Below, in pieces: positions 43,129 through 52,258 of a stretch of 64,000 bases of DNA (positions are counted from its first letter, which is position 1; the number at the start of each line of letters is the position of its first letter). Source of the DNA: JAZKDW01 sp040387375 (GTDB lineage: Bacteria > Pseudomonadota > Gammaproteobacteria > Burkholderiales > Burkholderiaceae_D); contig JAZKDW010000010.1 in NCBI GenBank assembly GCA_040387375.1, positions 105,757 through 169,756 of the forward strand, written 5' to 3'. The notes below the pieces were generated by a model, which saw nothing but the letters and a program-made list of their open reading frames with translations, ran no database searches and was not told where the DNA came from. A program made the translations under genes and the position numbers.

Positions 43129-44508
43129 ATGCACTATCGCATCAGCAACATCGGCATCAGCAGCGAACAGGATGTGGTAAGCGTGCGCCAGCGTTCCCGG
43201 CAGATTGCCGCCTTTCTCGGCTTCAGTGCGCAGGATCAGGTGCGGATCGCGACCGCCGTGTCCGAACTGTCGCGCTCGGCCTTCGCTTATGCGTCCGGCG
43301 GCAATGTCGAATTTTCGGCGGACCGGACCGGCAGCGGCGCGTCGCTGCTGATCCGGATCAAAAGCACCGGCGGCGAGTTCCGTGAAGTGGTCGACTCGAG
43401 AAGCGCGGAGCGGGTGCGGCAGAGCGGTCTGGAGCAGGCGCTGGCCAGCGCGCGGCGCCTGATGGATGCTTGCAGCGTCGAAGACGAGGCCGGGCGGGCG
43501 ACGGTGATTACCTTGCGCAAGGCCCTGGCAGCAACCACCGTGATCACGACCGACGCCTTGGCCGATCTGGCCGATCAGATTTCGTCCAGCCCGGTGGCCA
43601 ACTCGTTCATGGAAGTCAGACTCCAGAACAAGGAACTGCTCGATACCCTGGCCGAATTGCGGAACAGGCAGGATGACTTGCTGGCGTTGACCAGGGAACT
43701 GGAAGACACCAATCGCGGTGTGGTAGCGCTGTACGCCGAAATCGAGGAAAAGGCAGACCGGCTGCGCCAGGCCGATGAGATGAAATCCCGCTTCCTGTCG
43801 AACACCAGCCATGAACTGCGCACGCCGCTCAGCTCGATCCGGGCCCTGTCCAGGCTGTTGCTCGATCGGGTCGACGGCGAGTTGACGGTCGAACAGGAAA
43901 TGCAGGTCGGTTTCATCAACCAGGCCGCGAAAGAACTGTCCGAACTGGTCAACGACTTGCTCGACCTGGCGAAAATCGAGTCGGGGCGGATCGACGTGCA
44001 TGAGGCTCCGTTCTCTGTCGGCGATCTGTTCAGCGGCTTGCGCGGGTTATTGCGGCCGCTGGCGGTGAACCCGGGGGTGGAGCTGGTGTTCGAAGCGCCG
44101 CCGGAACACATGAACCTGTATTCGGACGAGATCAAGGTGTCGCAGATAGTGCGCAATTTCATTTCGAACGCGCTCAAGTTCACGGAACACGGCAGTGTCA
44201 GGGTCGCGGCCATGCACGATCCCGCCAGCGGCAACATCTGCCTGTCGGTCACCGATACCGGGATCGGCATCGCGCCGGAAAACCAGCAATTCGTCTTCGA
44301 GGAATTCAGCCAGATCGAGAGCCCGCTGCAGCGGCGTGTGAAGGGCACCGGACTTGGATTGCCGCTCTGCCGCAAGCTCGCCCATCTGCTCGGCGGCAAG
44401 GCCACGCTGTCCAGTGCGCCCGGCGCCGGCTCGACTTTCTCGCTGATTTTGCCGATGCAACGAACGCCGCTGCAGGATGCCGGCAATGTTGTGCAACAGT
44501 CTGCCTGA
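43129..44508 (+). CDS. sensor histidine kinase with degenerate RsbT-like N-terminus
   Basis: A 459-residue cytoplasmic kinase. Residues 1-135 resemble RsbT (RSRQIAAFLGFSAQDQVRIA, then TAVSELSRSAFAYASGG), but the ATP-site Asn of 'SELARN' is Ser50 and no DxGxG box follows. A coiled coil (about 160-220) links to HisKA with His228 (SNTSHELRTPLSS) and HATPase_c (NFISNALKFT, DTGIGI, GTGLGLPL). There is no membrane segment. It probably docks on the stressosome through the RsbT-like part and turns its state into phosphotransfer (inference). Confidence 0.92.
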   Translation: MHYRISNIGISSEQDVVSVRQRSRQIAAFLGFSAQDQVRIATAVSELSRSAFAYASGGNVEFSADRTGSGASLLIRIKSTGGEFREVVDSRSAERVRQSGLEQALASARRLMDACSVEDEAGRATVITLRKALAATTVITTDALADLADQISSSPVANSFMEVRLQNKELLDTLAELRNRQDDLLALTRELEDTNRGVVALYAEIEEKADRLRQADEMKSRFLSNTSHELRTPLSSIRALSRLLLDRVDGELTVEQEMQVGFINQAAKELSELVNDLLDLAKIESGRIDVHEAPFSVGDLFSGLRGLLRPLAVNPGVELVFEAPPEHMNLYSDEIKVSQIVRNFISNALKFTEHGSVRVAAMHDPASGNICLSVTDTGIGIAPENQQFVFEEFSQIESPLQRRVKGTGLGLPLCRKLAHLLGGKATLSSAPGAGSTFSLILPMQRTPLQDAGNVVQQSA

Positions 44509-44544
44509 TTCAACATCATCTGCTCCCTGGAAAGCAAGGTCACA

Positions 44545-46455
44545 ATGGATGCCTCAACTACCCTGATTCTCAATGTCGACGACAACGACGGCGCACGTTA
44601 CGCCAAGACCCGCATCCTCCGGGTCGCCGGCTTCGACGTGATCGAAGCGGCAAATGGCACCGATGCGCTGGCCATGGTCAGCGAGCGATTGCCGGACCTG
44701 GTTCTGCTGGACGTCAAGCTGCCCGACATCAACGGCATCGAAGTGTGCCGCCGGATCAAGGCGGATCCGGTGTCGGCGGACGTGATGGTGTTGCAGACCT
44801 CGGCTGCGCTGACCGGGCGGGCTGACCGGATCAGGGGGCTGGAGGGCGGGGCCGACAGCTATCTGGCGGCGCCGATCGATGCGGATGAACTGATCGCCAA
44901 TGTGAACGCGCTGCTGCGGCTGCGCCGCATCCAGGCTGCATTGCGCGAGAGCGAAGAGCGTTTTCGGCAGATGGCCGAGAACATTCACGACGTGTTCTGG
45001 ATCTTCTCGATCGCCGACCGGCAGATGTTGTACGTCAGTCCGGCCTATGAAATATCGTGGGGCCGCAGCACGAGCGGTCTGGCAGACCGTCCGCTGGCCT
45101 GGCTGGATTTCGTGCATGCGGATGACCGGGAACGGATCCGCCTCAGTTTCGAACAGATGTTCGAAGGCCGGGCCTACGATGAGCAATACCAGCTCACCCT
45201 TCCTGACGGCGCGGTGCGCTGGATCCGCGACCGCTGCTTTTTCGTGCGCAACACGGAACAGGAAATCTACCGGATTGCGCGCATTTCCAGCGACATATCG
45301 GCGGCCAAGCGTGCCGAGCGCGCATTGCAGCTGGCCGACAGCCACAAGGACGAATTCCTGGCGACGCTGGCGCACGAGTTGCGCAATCCGCTCGGCCCGA
45401 TTCGCAATGCGGTGCAATTGATGCGCCACGCCGGGCCATCGAATCTTGCGCTGCAGGCCCAGGCGCAGCAGGTGATTTCGCGCCAGGTCGATCACCTCGC
45501 GCGCCTGGTCGACGACCTGCTCGACGTCGCGCGGATTTCGGAAGGCAAGATCACGCTGCAGCGTATACCGGTCGAACTCGGCATGTTCATCCACACCGCG
45601 GTCGAGACCACCCGGCCGCTGATCGACATTCGCAACCACTCGCTGGAAGTGGTGCTGCCGGAGGAGAAGGTCTGGATGACGGGCGATCCGGTGCGGCTGG
45701 CGCAGATCGTCGGCAATCTCCTGAACAATGCGGCCAAATACACTACGCGCGGCGGCAAGATCCGGCTGGAAGCTGAACGCATCGGCGCCAGCAAGCTGCG
45801 CATCGCGGTGCAGGATAACGGTATCGGCATTCCACAGGATCGCATGGCGACGATATTCGATCTATTCACTCAGGGTGAGCCGGCGCCGGATCGGGCGCAG
45901 GACGGCCTTGGCATCGGACTGTCGCTGGTGAGGCAACTGATCGGGTTGCACGGGGGTGAGATCCGCGTCGAGAGCAACGGCGCGGGCGAGGGTAGCAGGT
46001 TCATTCTCGGACTGCCGATTCTGGAGGGCTGCTTCGATGGCAAGCTGGTCGAGGATGCCGAAGCTGCCGCGGATATGGTGCCCAAGGCGTTGAAGATTCT
46101 GATCGTCGATGACAATTTAGACTCCGTCAGCATTACCGGCATGTTGCTGGACAGTCTGGGATACCAGACCTATATTGCGCAGGATGCGTTGGCCGCCATG
46201 GCGCTGGCCAAGCAACACTTGCCCGATATTATTCTGCTGGACATCGGCTTGCCGGGCGAGGATGGTTATCAGGTAGCGCGCATGCTCAGGCAACAGCCCG
46301 ATCTGCGCAAAGCCAAGCTGATTGCCGTTACCGGCTATGGCACGGCACAGGACAAGGAAAAAGCGATGGAAGCGGGATTCGACCATCACCTGGTCAAGCC
46401 GGCGAATATCGATAATCTTCTGTCGCTCATCGAGTCGTCAGCGGGACCAGTCTGA
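44545..46455 (+). CDS. hybrid histidine kinase, REC-PAS-HisKA-HATPase-REC
   Basis: A 636-residue cytoplasmic hybrid kinase. The first receiver (about 7-122) has Asp56, but the conserved Lys before Pro is Ala109 (SYLAAP). A PAS/PAC region (about 137-260) follows, then HisKA with His277 (LAHELRNPLGP), HATPase_c (NLLNNAAKYT, DNGIGIP, GLGIGLSLVRQ), and a second receiver (about 513-632) with Asp566 and Lys in LVKPAN. The preceding kinase may phosphorylate its front receiver. No DNA-binding output is present, so a further response regulator must lie elsewhere. Last gene of the stressosome-like operon. Confidence 0.93.
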   Translation: MDASTTLILNVDDNDGARYAKTRILRVAGFDVIEAANGTDALAMVSERLPDLVLLDVKLPDINGIEVCRRIKADPVSADVMVLQTSAALTGRADRIRGLEGGADSYLAAPIDADELIANVNALLRLRRIQAALRESEERFRQMAENIHDVFWIFSIADRQMLYVSPAYEISWGRSTSGLADRPLAWLDFVHADDRERIRLSFEQMFEGRAYDEQYQLTLPDGAVRWIRDRCFFVRNTEQEIYRIARISSDISAAKRAERALQLADSHKDEFLATLAHELRNPLGPIRNAVQLMRHAGPSNLALQAQAQQVISRQVDHLARLVDDLLDVARISEGKITLQRIPVELGMFIHTAVETTRPLIDIRNHSLEVVLPEEKVWMTGDPVRLAQIVGNLLNNAAKYTTRGGKIRLEAERIGASKLRIAVQDNGIGIPQDRMATIFDLFTQGEPAPDRAQDGLGIGLSLVRQLIGLHGGEIRVESNGAGEGSRFILGLPILEGCFDGKLVEDAEAAADMVPKALKILIVDDNLDSVSITGMLLDSLGYQTYIAQDALAAMALAKQHLPDIILLDIGLPGEDGYQVARMLRQQPDLRKAKLIAVTGYGTAQDKEKAMEAGFDHHLVKPANIDNLLSLIESSAGPV

Positions 46456-46490
46456 TCGCAAAGAGCCAATTGGTTGGCGGGAAAATAAAA

Positions 46491-46518
46491 AATGGCCCTT
46501 CGTTTCCGAAGGGCCATT
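46491..46518 (-). terminator. intrinsic terminator, mainly for the Bax-inhibitor gene
   Basis: AATGGCCCTTCG (46491-46502), loop TTTC and exact complement (46507-46518). Read on the minus strand the hairpin is followed by TTTTATTTTC, which fits termination of the leftward Bax-inhibitor-1 gene. It can also stop the rightward stressosome operon, which ends 36 bases before. Confidence 0.85.
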
Positions 46519-46542
46519 GATGACTTTCCGAGCCGGTCCGAT

Positions 46543-47235
46543 TTAATCCCGGCTACCGCCGAAAATTCCCAGCAGCGACAACAAATGCACGAATACGTTA
46601 AAGACATCCAGATAAATGCTGAGCGTAGCCGTAATGTAATTTGTCTCGCCGCCATTGATGATTTGTTGCACGTCATACAAGATGTAGGCGGAAAAAATGC
46701 CGATCGCGATGACCGAGATGGCCAGTTGGAGCGCCGGTAACTGCAGGAAGATATTTGCCACCATGGCAACCAGAAGGACGATCACGCCGGCAAACAGCCA
46801 TTTTCCCATGCTGGAAAAATCGCGCTTGGAAACGGTCGCGACGGTAGCCATGACGACAAACACGGTCGCCGTTCCACCAAACGCGGTCATGATCAGCGTC
46901 GGCCCGTTGGAAAAACCTAAAGTCTGGGTGATGAGGCGGGACAGCATCAAGCCCATGAAAAAGGTAAAGCCAAGCAGGACTGCCACGCCGAGGCCGGAAT
47001 CCTTGGTTTTTTGTATCGCATAGAAAAAGCCGAATGCAATCCCCATGAACACCATGAAACCGATGAACGGGCTACCCGGGAAGAACGACAACTTCATCTG
47101 CACACCCAGCCAGGCGCCCAGAATCGTGGGAATCATGGAAAGTGCAAGCAGCCAGTAAGTATTGCGAAGCACCCGATGGCGAACCGACAGAATGTCGCTG
47201 GGTGCGGCGTAAGTGTGTTGCAGGTCTTGTTGCAT
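46543..47235 (-). CDS. Bax inhibitor-1/YccA family membrane protein
   Basis: A 230-residue protein with seven membrane segments. The family pattern is visible in FMGIAFGFFYAIQKTKDSGLG, AFGGTATVFVVMATVATVSKRDFSSMGKWL and the end ALSIYLDVFNVFVHLLSLLG. Family members are pH-sensitive calcium-leak proteins or FtsH-associated membrane proteins (YccA). The gene is alone and ends at a strong terminator; it is divergent from ndk. Confidence 0.93.
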   Translation of the reverse strand: MQQDLQHTYAAPSDILSVRHRVLRNTYWLLALSMIPTILGAWLGVQMKLSFFPGSPFIGFMVFMGIAFGFFYAIQKTKDSGLGVAVLLGFTFFMGLMLSRLITQTLGFSNGPTLIMTAFGGTATVFVVMATVATVSKRDFSSMGKWLFAGVIVLLVAMVANIFLQLPALQLAISVIAIGIFSAYILYDVQQIINGGETNYITATLSIYLDVFNVFVHLLSLLGIFGGSRD

Positions 47236-47380
47236 ATGCCCTCCGTTATTGGTTCACTACATATAAATGTGCCAAAATCTTAACACGTCTTCGGCGCGAC
47301 CAGCACTGCATGTCTCATCAATGGCCAGATCGTCACAAGGGGCCGAAGTCCACCTTCAGGCCCATATATAAGGGCTTTCA

Positions 47381-47389
47381 TGTTAAAAT
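47381..47389 (+). promoter_or_regulatory. extended -10 promoter of ndk
   Basis: TGTTAAAAT is a TGn-extended -10 (TAAAAT at 47384-47389) 64 bases before the ndk ATG. No good -35 is found at the usual spacing, which an extended -10 can tolerate. Confidence 0.45.
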
Positions 47390-47452
47390 CCAAGGTTAGT
47401 CGAATTCTCAATTAGTAGTCTTAACCCTTTCTTTTTATTGGAGTTTTTACCG

Positions 47453-47878
47453 ATGGCCATCGAACGCACCCTATCGATTATCAAACCTGACGCAGTCGCA
47501 AAAAACGTGATTGGCCAAATTTATAGCCGCTTCGAGAGCGCCGGTCTGAAAATCATCGCCGCCCGCATGATGCAGTTGTCCCGCGCCGAAGCGGAAGGTT
47601 TCTACGCGGTGCACCGCGAACGGCCGTTCTTCAAGGACCTGGTTGATTTCATGATCTCCGGCCCAGTGATTGTTCAGGCGCTTGAAGGCGAGAACGCCAT
47701 TCTGAAACATCGCGATCTGATGGGTGCCACCGACCCGAAGAAAGCCGACAAAGGCACCATCCGCGCCGATTTCGCCGACTCCATCGATGCCAACGCCGTC
47801 CATGGTTCCGATGCAGCGGAAACCGCCCAGGTCGAAATTGCTTATTTTTTCCCTGGCCTGAACGTTTATTCCCGGTAA
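47453..47878 (+). CDS. ndk: nucleoside-diphosphate kinase
   Basis: A 141-residue enzyme, the standard length. The phosphorylated residue is His117 (NAVHGSDAAETA). MAIERTLSIIKPDAVAKNVIG is the canonical start, so the ATG at 47453 is chosen over 47438. It moves the gamma-phosphate between nucleoside triphosphates and diphosphates. It begins the housekeeping block and is followed by rlmN after 66 bases. Confidence 0.98.
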   Translation: MAIERTLSIIKPDAVAKNVIGQIYSRFESAGLKIIAARMMQLSRAEAEGFYAVHRERPFFKDLVDFMISGPVIVQALEGENAILKHRDLMGATDPKKADKGTIRADFADSIDANAVHGSDAAETAQVEIAYFFPGLNVYSR

Positions 47879-47944
47879 TTGAACTGCCGTTCATTTGAAA
47901 GAGATTGATCGCTTGAAAAATGGTCGGCATGAAGAAAAACTTTT

Positions 47945-49114
47945 ATGACGCAACTCACCAATTTGCTGGACCTGGATCCCGCGCAACTCGTTGCTTACTG
48001 TAGCGAGTTGGGTGAGAAGCAGTTTCGCGCAAAGCAGTTACAACGCTGGATCCACCAATTTGGCGCCAGTGATTTTGATTCGATGACGGATCTGGCGAAA
48101 TCGCTGCGCGACAAGCTCGCCACGCGCGCCATCATCGCCGCGCCTGCAGTGATCAGCGATCACACCTCCACCGACGGCACGCGAAAATGGCTGGTTGATG
48201 TGGGGCAGGGCAATGCAGTCGAGACCGTTTTTATCCCTGAAGAAAATCGCGGCACGCTCTGCATTTCCACGCAAGCGGGCTGTGCGGTCAATTGCCGGTT
48301 CTGTTCGACCGGCAAGCAAGGTTTTAACCGGAATTTGTCGGTAAGTGAAATCATCGGTCAGTTGTGGATGGCCGAATTTGAATTGCGCCGGACCAAAGGC
48401 ATCGAGCCTGGCCCCAGAGGCGAACGTCAAATCACCAATGTCGTCATGATGGGCATGGGCGAACCGCTGCTGAATTACGAGCCGACCGTCACCGCCCTCA
48501 AACTCATGCTCGATGACAATGCTTACGGGCTGTCACGCCGCCGTGTCACTTTGTCCACCAGCGGTGTTGTGCCGATGATCGACAAGCTGTCGCAGGATTG
48601 CCCGGTTGCGCTGGCAGTGTCCCTGCACGCCTCCAACGATGCGTTGCGGGATGGCCTGGTGCCTCTCAATAAAAAATATCCGCTGGTGGAGTTGATGGCC
48701 GCATGCAAGCGTTATCTCGAGTTTGCGCCGCGTGACTTCGTGACATTCGAGTATTGCATGCTCGAAGGCGTCAACGATACCGACCAGCATGCACGCGAAC
48801 TGGTGGCGCTGGTGCAGAATGGCGCCGGTGCCGTGCCCTGCAAATTCAATCTGATCCCTTTCAATCCATTCCCGGAATCCGGCCTCAAGCGCTCCAACAA
48901 TCAGCGCATCAAGGGCTTCGCGCAAATCCTGCTCGATGCCGGCATTGTCACCACCGTGCGCAAGACGCGCGGCGATGATATCGATGCGGCCTGCGGCCAG
49001 TTGGCCGGTGAGGTCCAGGACAGAACAAGGGTGCAGGAACGCATGCAAAAAATGACGGAATACCAGAAAAAATTCGGCAAGGATTTTGGTCGTATCGTGG
49101 AGGTGCCTTCATGA
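47945..49114 (+). CDS. rlmN: dual-specificity RNA methyltransferase RlmN
   Basis: A 389-residue radical-SAM enzyme. Cys113, Cys117 and Cys120 (AGCAVNCRFCSTGKQGF) bind the 4Fe-4S cluster and Cys350 (DIDAACGQLAGE) is the mechanistic cysteine. It methylates C2 of A2503 in 23S rRNA and A37 of some tRNAs. Its stop overlaps the start of pilW by four bases, as in many Burkholderiales. Confidence 0.97.
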   Translation: MTQLTNLLDLDPAQLVAYCSELGEKQFRAKQLQRWIHQFGASDFDSMTDLAKSLRDKLATRAIIAAPAVISDHTSTDGTRKWLVDVGQGNAVETVFIPEENRGTLCISTQAGCAVNCRFCSTGKQGFNRNLSVSEIIGQLWMAEFELRRTKGIEPGPRGERQITNVVMMGMGEPLLNYEPTVTALKLMLDDNAYGLSRRRVTLSTSGVVPMIDKLSQDCPVALAVSLHASNDALRDGLVPLNKKYPLVELMAACKRYLEFAPRDFVTFEYCMLEGVNDTDQHARELVALVQNGAGAVPCKFNLIPFNPFPESGLKRSNNQRIKGFAQILLDAGIVTTVRKTRGDDIDAACGQLAGEVQDRTRVQERMQKMTEYQKKFGKDFGRIVEVPS

Positions 49115-49911
49115 AGTCAGCCAGCGGCAAAATCGGGATCGCTGTCGTTGTTGTCATTGCGGCATTGCTGAGCGGATGCGCGTCGACACAAACCGGCGGT
49201 TCCCAGGCTGAACTGGCCACCACGTCCGATCAAACCGAATTGCAAAGACGCGCACAGATCCGCTTGCAGCTGGGTACAGGTTATTACCAGCAGGGCCAGA
49301 TGAATATCGCGCTTGACGAGATCAAGCAGGCATTGCAGATGGATCCGAATTTCGCCGACGCCTACAGCATGCGCGCGATCATTTACATGGACATGGGCGA
49401 AGCGCGCCTGGCAGAAGAGAATTTTTCGCGGGCGATGAAACTGGCGCCAAACAATCCGGACCTGAGCAATAATTATGGCTGGTTTCTGTGTCAGAACGGA
49501 CGCGAACGCCAGTCGATTGCCTACTTCGAGGCCGCGCTCAAGAACCGGTCTTATCAATCTCCCGCCAAGGCGCTCAACAACGCCGGGATGTGCAGCCTGA
49601 AGTTAAAAGACCATGTTGCCGCCGAAGCCTATTTTGTGCGGGCATTCCAGTTTGAGCCGGGTAACCTGGACACCAACCTGAACCTGGCAAAGTCACATTA
49701 CGCGCGCGGCGATTATCAGCGCGCCCGTTTTTATATCACCCGCGTGACCAAGGCTGACAGGCTCACCGCAGACGTGCTGTGGACGGCCATCAAGGTAGAG
49801 CGCAAGGTCGGCGACAAGCTTGGCGAAACAGCGCTGGTCACGCAATTGCGCCGACGGCATCCGGATTCGCCGGAATATGCGGCTTATGTACGTGGGGCGT
49901 TTGATGAGTAA
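49111..49911 (+). CDS. pilW: type IV pilus biogenesis/stability lipoprotein PilW
   Basis: A 266-residue TPR lipoprotein. The lipobox is LLSGC with Cys23. TPR units begin near QIRLQLGTGYYQQGQMNIAL and continue through NPDLSNNYGWFLCQNGRE. PilW (PilF in Pseudomonas) pilots the PilQ secretin in the outer membrane. Overlaps with rlmN (4 bp) and rodZ (8 bp) indicate one transcript. Confidence 0.95.
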   Translation: MKSASGKIGIAVVVVIAALLSGCASTQTGGSQAELATTSDQTELQRRAQIRLQLGTGYYQQGQMNIALDEIKQALQMDPNFADAYSMRAIIYMDMGEARLAEENFSRAMKLAPNNPDLSNNYGWFLCQNGRERQSIAYFEAALKNRSYQSPAKALNNAGMCSLKLKDHVAAEAYFVRAFQFEPGNLDTNLNLAKSHYARGDYQRARFYITRVTKADRLTADVLWTAIKVERKVGDKLGETALVTQLRRRHPDSPEYAAYVRGAFDE

Positions 49912-50923
49912 TACGGAAATGAATGAGTCCGGCGAAAACACGGAAGTGACACCTCAGGACGACGCAAGCCAACGCGCTTTGACGCCGGGCGAGCAACTTG
50001 CAGCGAGACGCCAGGAGTTGAACCTGTCGATTGATCAGGTGGCGACGCAGCTCAATCTCGCGCCGCGCCAGATACTCGCAATTGAAGCCGATAACCATGC
50101 GGCCTTGCCTGGCATTGCCAGCGTGCGCGGTTTCATACGATCATACGCCAAACTGCTGCGCATCGATGCCGCTCCGCTGTTGGAGATGATCGTCACGACA
50201 CCACCCGTGTTGTACGATGCGGCGCCATTGCATCAGGCCTTGCCGCAAACGACGTTTTCAGCGAACCGCTTTTCGACCAGCACCGGTTTTCGGATGCCGG
50301 CAAGATCGATTGCCGTACTCTCTATTCTGGTTCTGGTAGTCGCTGTGGTAGTGGCTGGTCAGCAGTTAGGCTGGAATTCAATGGTGGTGCAATCCTTGTC
50401 TTCACAGGTCGACAATGGCATGTCACTGTTAACAGGCGCGAAAGGAAATGCCTCCCCGGCCAATGCAGGCGGCGATGCACCAGCGGCCAAACCGAATGAC
50501 GCGGTTAAAACCAATGCCGATGCCGTATCGCAGACCTCAGTGACCGTGCTTGCGGTGCCTCAGATTCAGGATGGCGCCGCGGCCGCTACCGCTGCATCCC
50601 CCGCAACTGCTCCGCTTGCGGCAGCCGCGCCTGTGTCGAGCCCGGTTGCCATTCCCGCTCCACAAGCTGCTGCCGATGCCGATGTGACAGACATGCTGGT
50701 ATTGAAGGTGCGTGAGGACTCCTGGATTGAGGTCAGGCGGGCTGACAAGAGCCCGATGATTTCGCGCCTGGTCAAGGCTGGCGCAACCGAGTCCTTCAAG
50801 CTCACGGGGCCGGTTTCGATGACGATCGGAAATGCCAGTGGCGTGGACGCGACTCTGCGCGGTGAGCCGCTTGCATTGCCGGGCGACGGCAAGGGCAATA
50901 TAGCCCGCCTTAATCTCAAGTAA
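49904..50923 (+). CDS. rodZ: RodZ-type cytoskeletal/transmembrane helix-turn-helix protein
   Basis: A 339-residue protein. The HTH_25 domain (about 26-95: TPGEQLAARRQELNLSIDQV, then LPGIASVRGFIRSYAKLL) is followed by a membrane helix at about 134-154, an Ala/Pro-rich periplasmic linker and a C-terminal DUF4115 domain (WIEVRRADKSPMISRLVKAG). RodZ links MreB to the cell wall machinery. The ATG at 49904 overlaps pilW, and the stop overlaps the ispG start by one base. Confidence 0.93.
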   Translation: MSNTEMNESGENTEVTPQDDASQRALTPGEQLAARRQELNLSIDQVATQLNLAPRQILAIEADNHAALPGIASVRGFIRSYAKLLRIDAAPLLEMIVTTPPVLYDAAPLHQALPQTTFSANRFSTSTGFRMPARSIAVLSILVLVVAVVVAGQQLGWNSMVVQSLSSQVDNGMSLLTGAKGNASPANAGGDAPAAKPNDAVKTNADAVSQTSVTVLAVPQIQDGAAAATAASPATAPLAAAAPVSSPVAIPAPQAAADADVTDMLVLKVREDSWIEVRRADKSPMISRLVKAGATESFKLTGPVSMTIGNASGVDATLRGEPLALPGDGKGNIARLNLK

Positions 50924-52203
50924 TGGAATCTATGTCATCCGAGAGTCTTCCCATTGCTTCCGGGCTGCTTGCGCGGCGCAATAGCCGCAGCACCGTAGTG
51001 CGTCATGGCGCACGTGAAATCCTGATTGGCGGCAATGCGCCGGTCGTGGTGCAGTCCATGACCAACACCGATACAGCTGACGTGATCGGCACGGCAATAC
51101 AGGTCAAGGAACTGGCGCGTGCCGGTTCCGAGATGGTGCGTATTACCGTCAACAATCCGGAAGCGGCAGCCGCGGTACCGGCAATTCGCGAGCAGCTGGA
51201 CAAGATGGATATCGACGTGCCGCTGGTCGGCGATTTTCATTACAACGGCCACAAGCTGCTGCTTGATTATCCGGACTGCGCGCGTGCGCTGTCGAAATAT
51301 CGCATCAACCCTGGCAACGTCGGGCAGGGCGCCAAACGGGATACGCAGTTTGCGCAAATGATCGAAGCCGCCTGCAAGTATGACAAGCCGGTCCGTATCG
51401 GCGTCAACTGGGGCAGTCTCGATCAGGCGCTGCTGGCGCGCATCATGGATGAAAACGCCCAACGGGCAGTGCCGTGGAGCGCCCAGTCCGTCATGTATGA
51501 AGCTCTGGTGACCTCGGCGGTTGAAAACGCGAGGCGGGCGGAAGAGCTGGGTCTCGCCGGTGACCGGATCATCTTGTCCTGCAAGGTATCGGGCGTGCAG
51601 GATTTGATCGCGGTCTATCGCGAACTTGCCCGCCGCTGCGACTATCCACTGCACCTGGGCCTGACTGAAGCCGGCATGGGCAGCAAGGGTATCGTGGCAT
51701 CCACTGCCGCGCTGTCGGTGCTGCTGCAGGAAGGCATAGGCGACACCATCCGCATTTCGCTGACGCCGGAGCCCGGTGGCGACCGCACCAGGGAAGTGAT
51801 CGTCGGACAAGAAATTCTGCAGACCATGGGACTGCGCAAATTCACGCCCATGGTCATTGCCTGCCCCGGCTGCGGACGCACCACGTCGACTGTTTTCCAG
51901 GAGCTCGCCGACAGCATCCAGACGTTTTTGCGTGACCAGATGCCGGCCTGGAAAAAGCAGTACCCCGGTGTGGAAGCAATGAATGTCGCGGTCATGGGAT
52001 GTATCGTGAACGGCCCCGGCGAGTCCAGGCACGCCAACATCGGCATCAGCTTGCCCGGCACCGGCGAATCGCCGGCGGCGCCTGTGTTTGTCGATGGCGA
52101 GAAAACGGTCACGCTGCGCGGTGAACACATCTCCGAAGAATTCCAGGCGCTTGTGCTCGACTACGTCAAGACCCGTTATGGAAAAGAAGCGGCTGCCGCC
52201 TGA
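50923..52203 (+). CDS. ispG: 4-hydroxy-3-methylbut-2-en-1-yl diphosphate synthase
   Basis: A 426-residue protein with the TIM-barrel front (VVVQSMTNTDTADV, PLVGDFHYNGHKLL, LGLTEAG) and the 4Fe-4S cysteines in ACPGCGRTTS and GCIVNGPGES. It catalyses the penultimate step of the MEP isoprenoid pathway. A start at Met4 (50932) is an alternative. Confidence 0.97.
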   Translation: MESMSSESLPIASGLLARRNSRSTVVRHGAREILIGGNAPVVVQSMTNTDTADVIGTAIQVKELARAGSEMVRITVNNPEAAAAVPAIREQLDKMDIDVPLVGDFHYNGHKLLLDYPDCARALSKYRINPGNVGQGAKRDTQFAQMIEAACKYDKPVRIGVNWGSLDQALLARIMDENAQRAVPWSAQSVMYEALVTSAVENARRAEELGLAGDRIILSCKVSGVQDLIAVYRELARRCDYPLHLGLTEAGMGSKGIVASTAALSVLLQEGIGDTIRISLTPEPGGDRTREVIVGQEILQTMGLRKFTPMVIACPGCGRTTSTVFQELADSIQTFLRDQMPAWKKQYPGVEAMNVAVMGCIVNGPGESRHANIGISLPGTGESPAAPVFVDGEKTVTLRGEHISEEFQALVLDYVKTRYGKEAAAA

Positions 52204-52258
52204 GCATGCCGCTGTGAACAAGACCTGAATCCAGGTTTTAACCAGGTTGTTGAAGAAA

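Noticed and set aside
41569..44001. Minus-strand open frame of 810 codons
   Set aside because: Antisense to rsbT, the phosphatase fusion and the kinase. It has Gln/Arg/Gly-rich composition and no domain pattern, typical of a shadow frame in GC-rich DNA.
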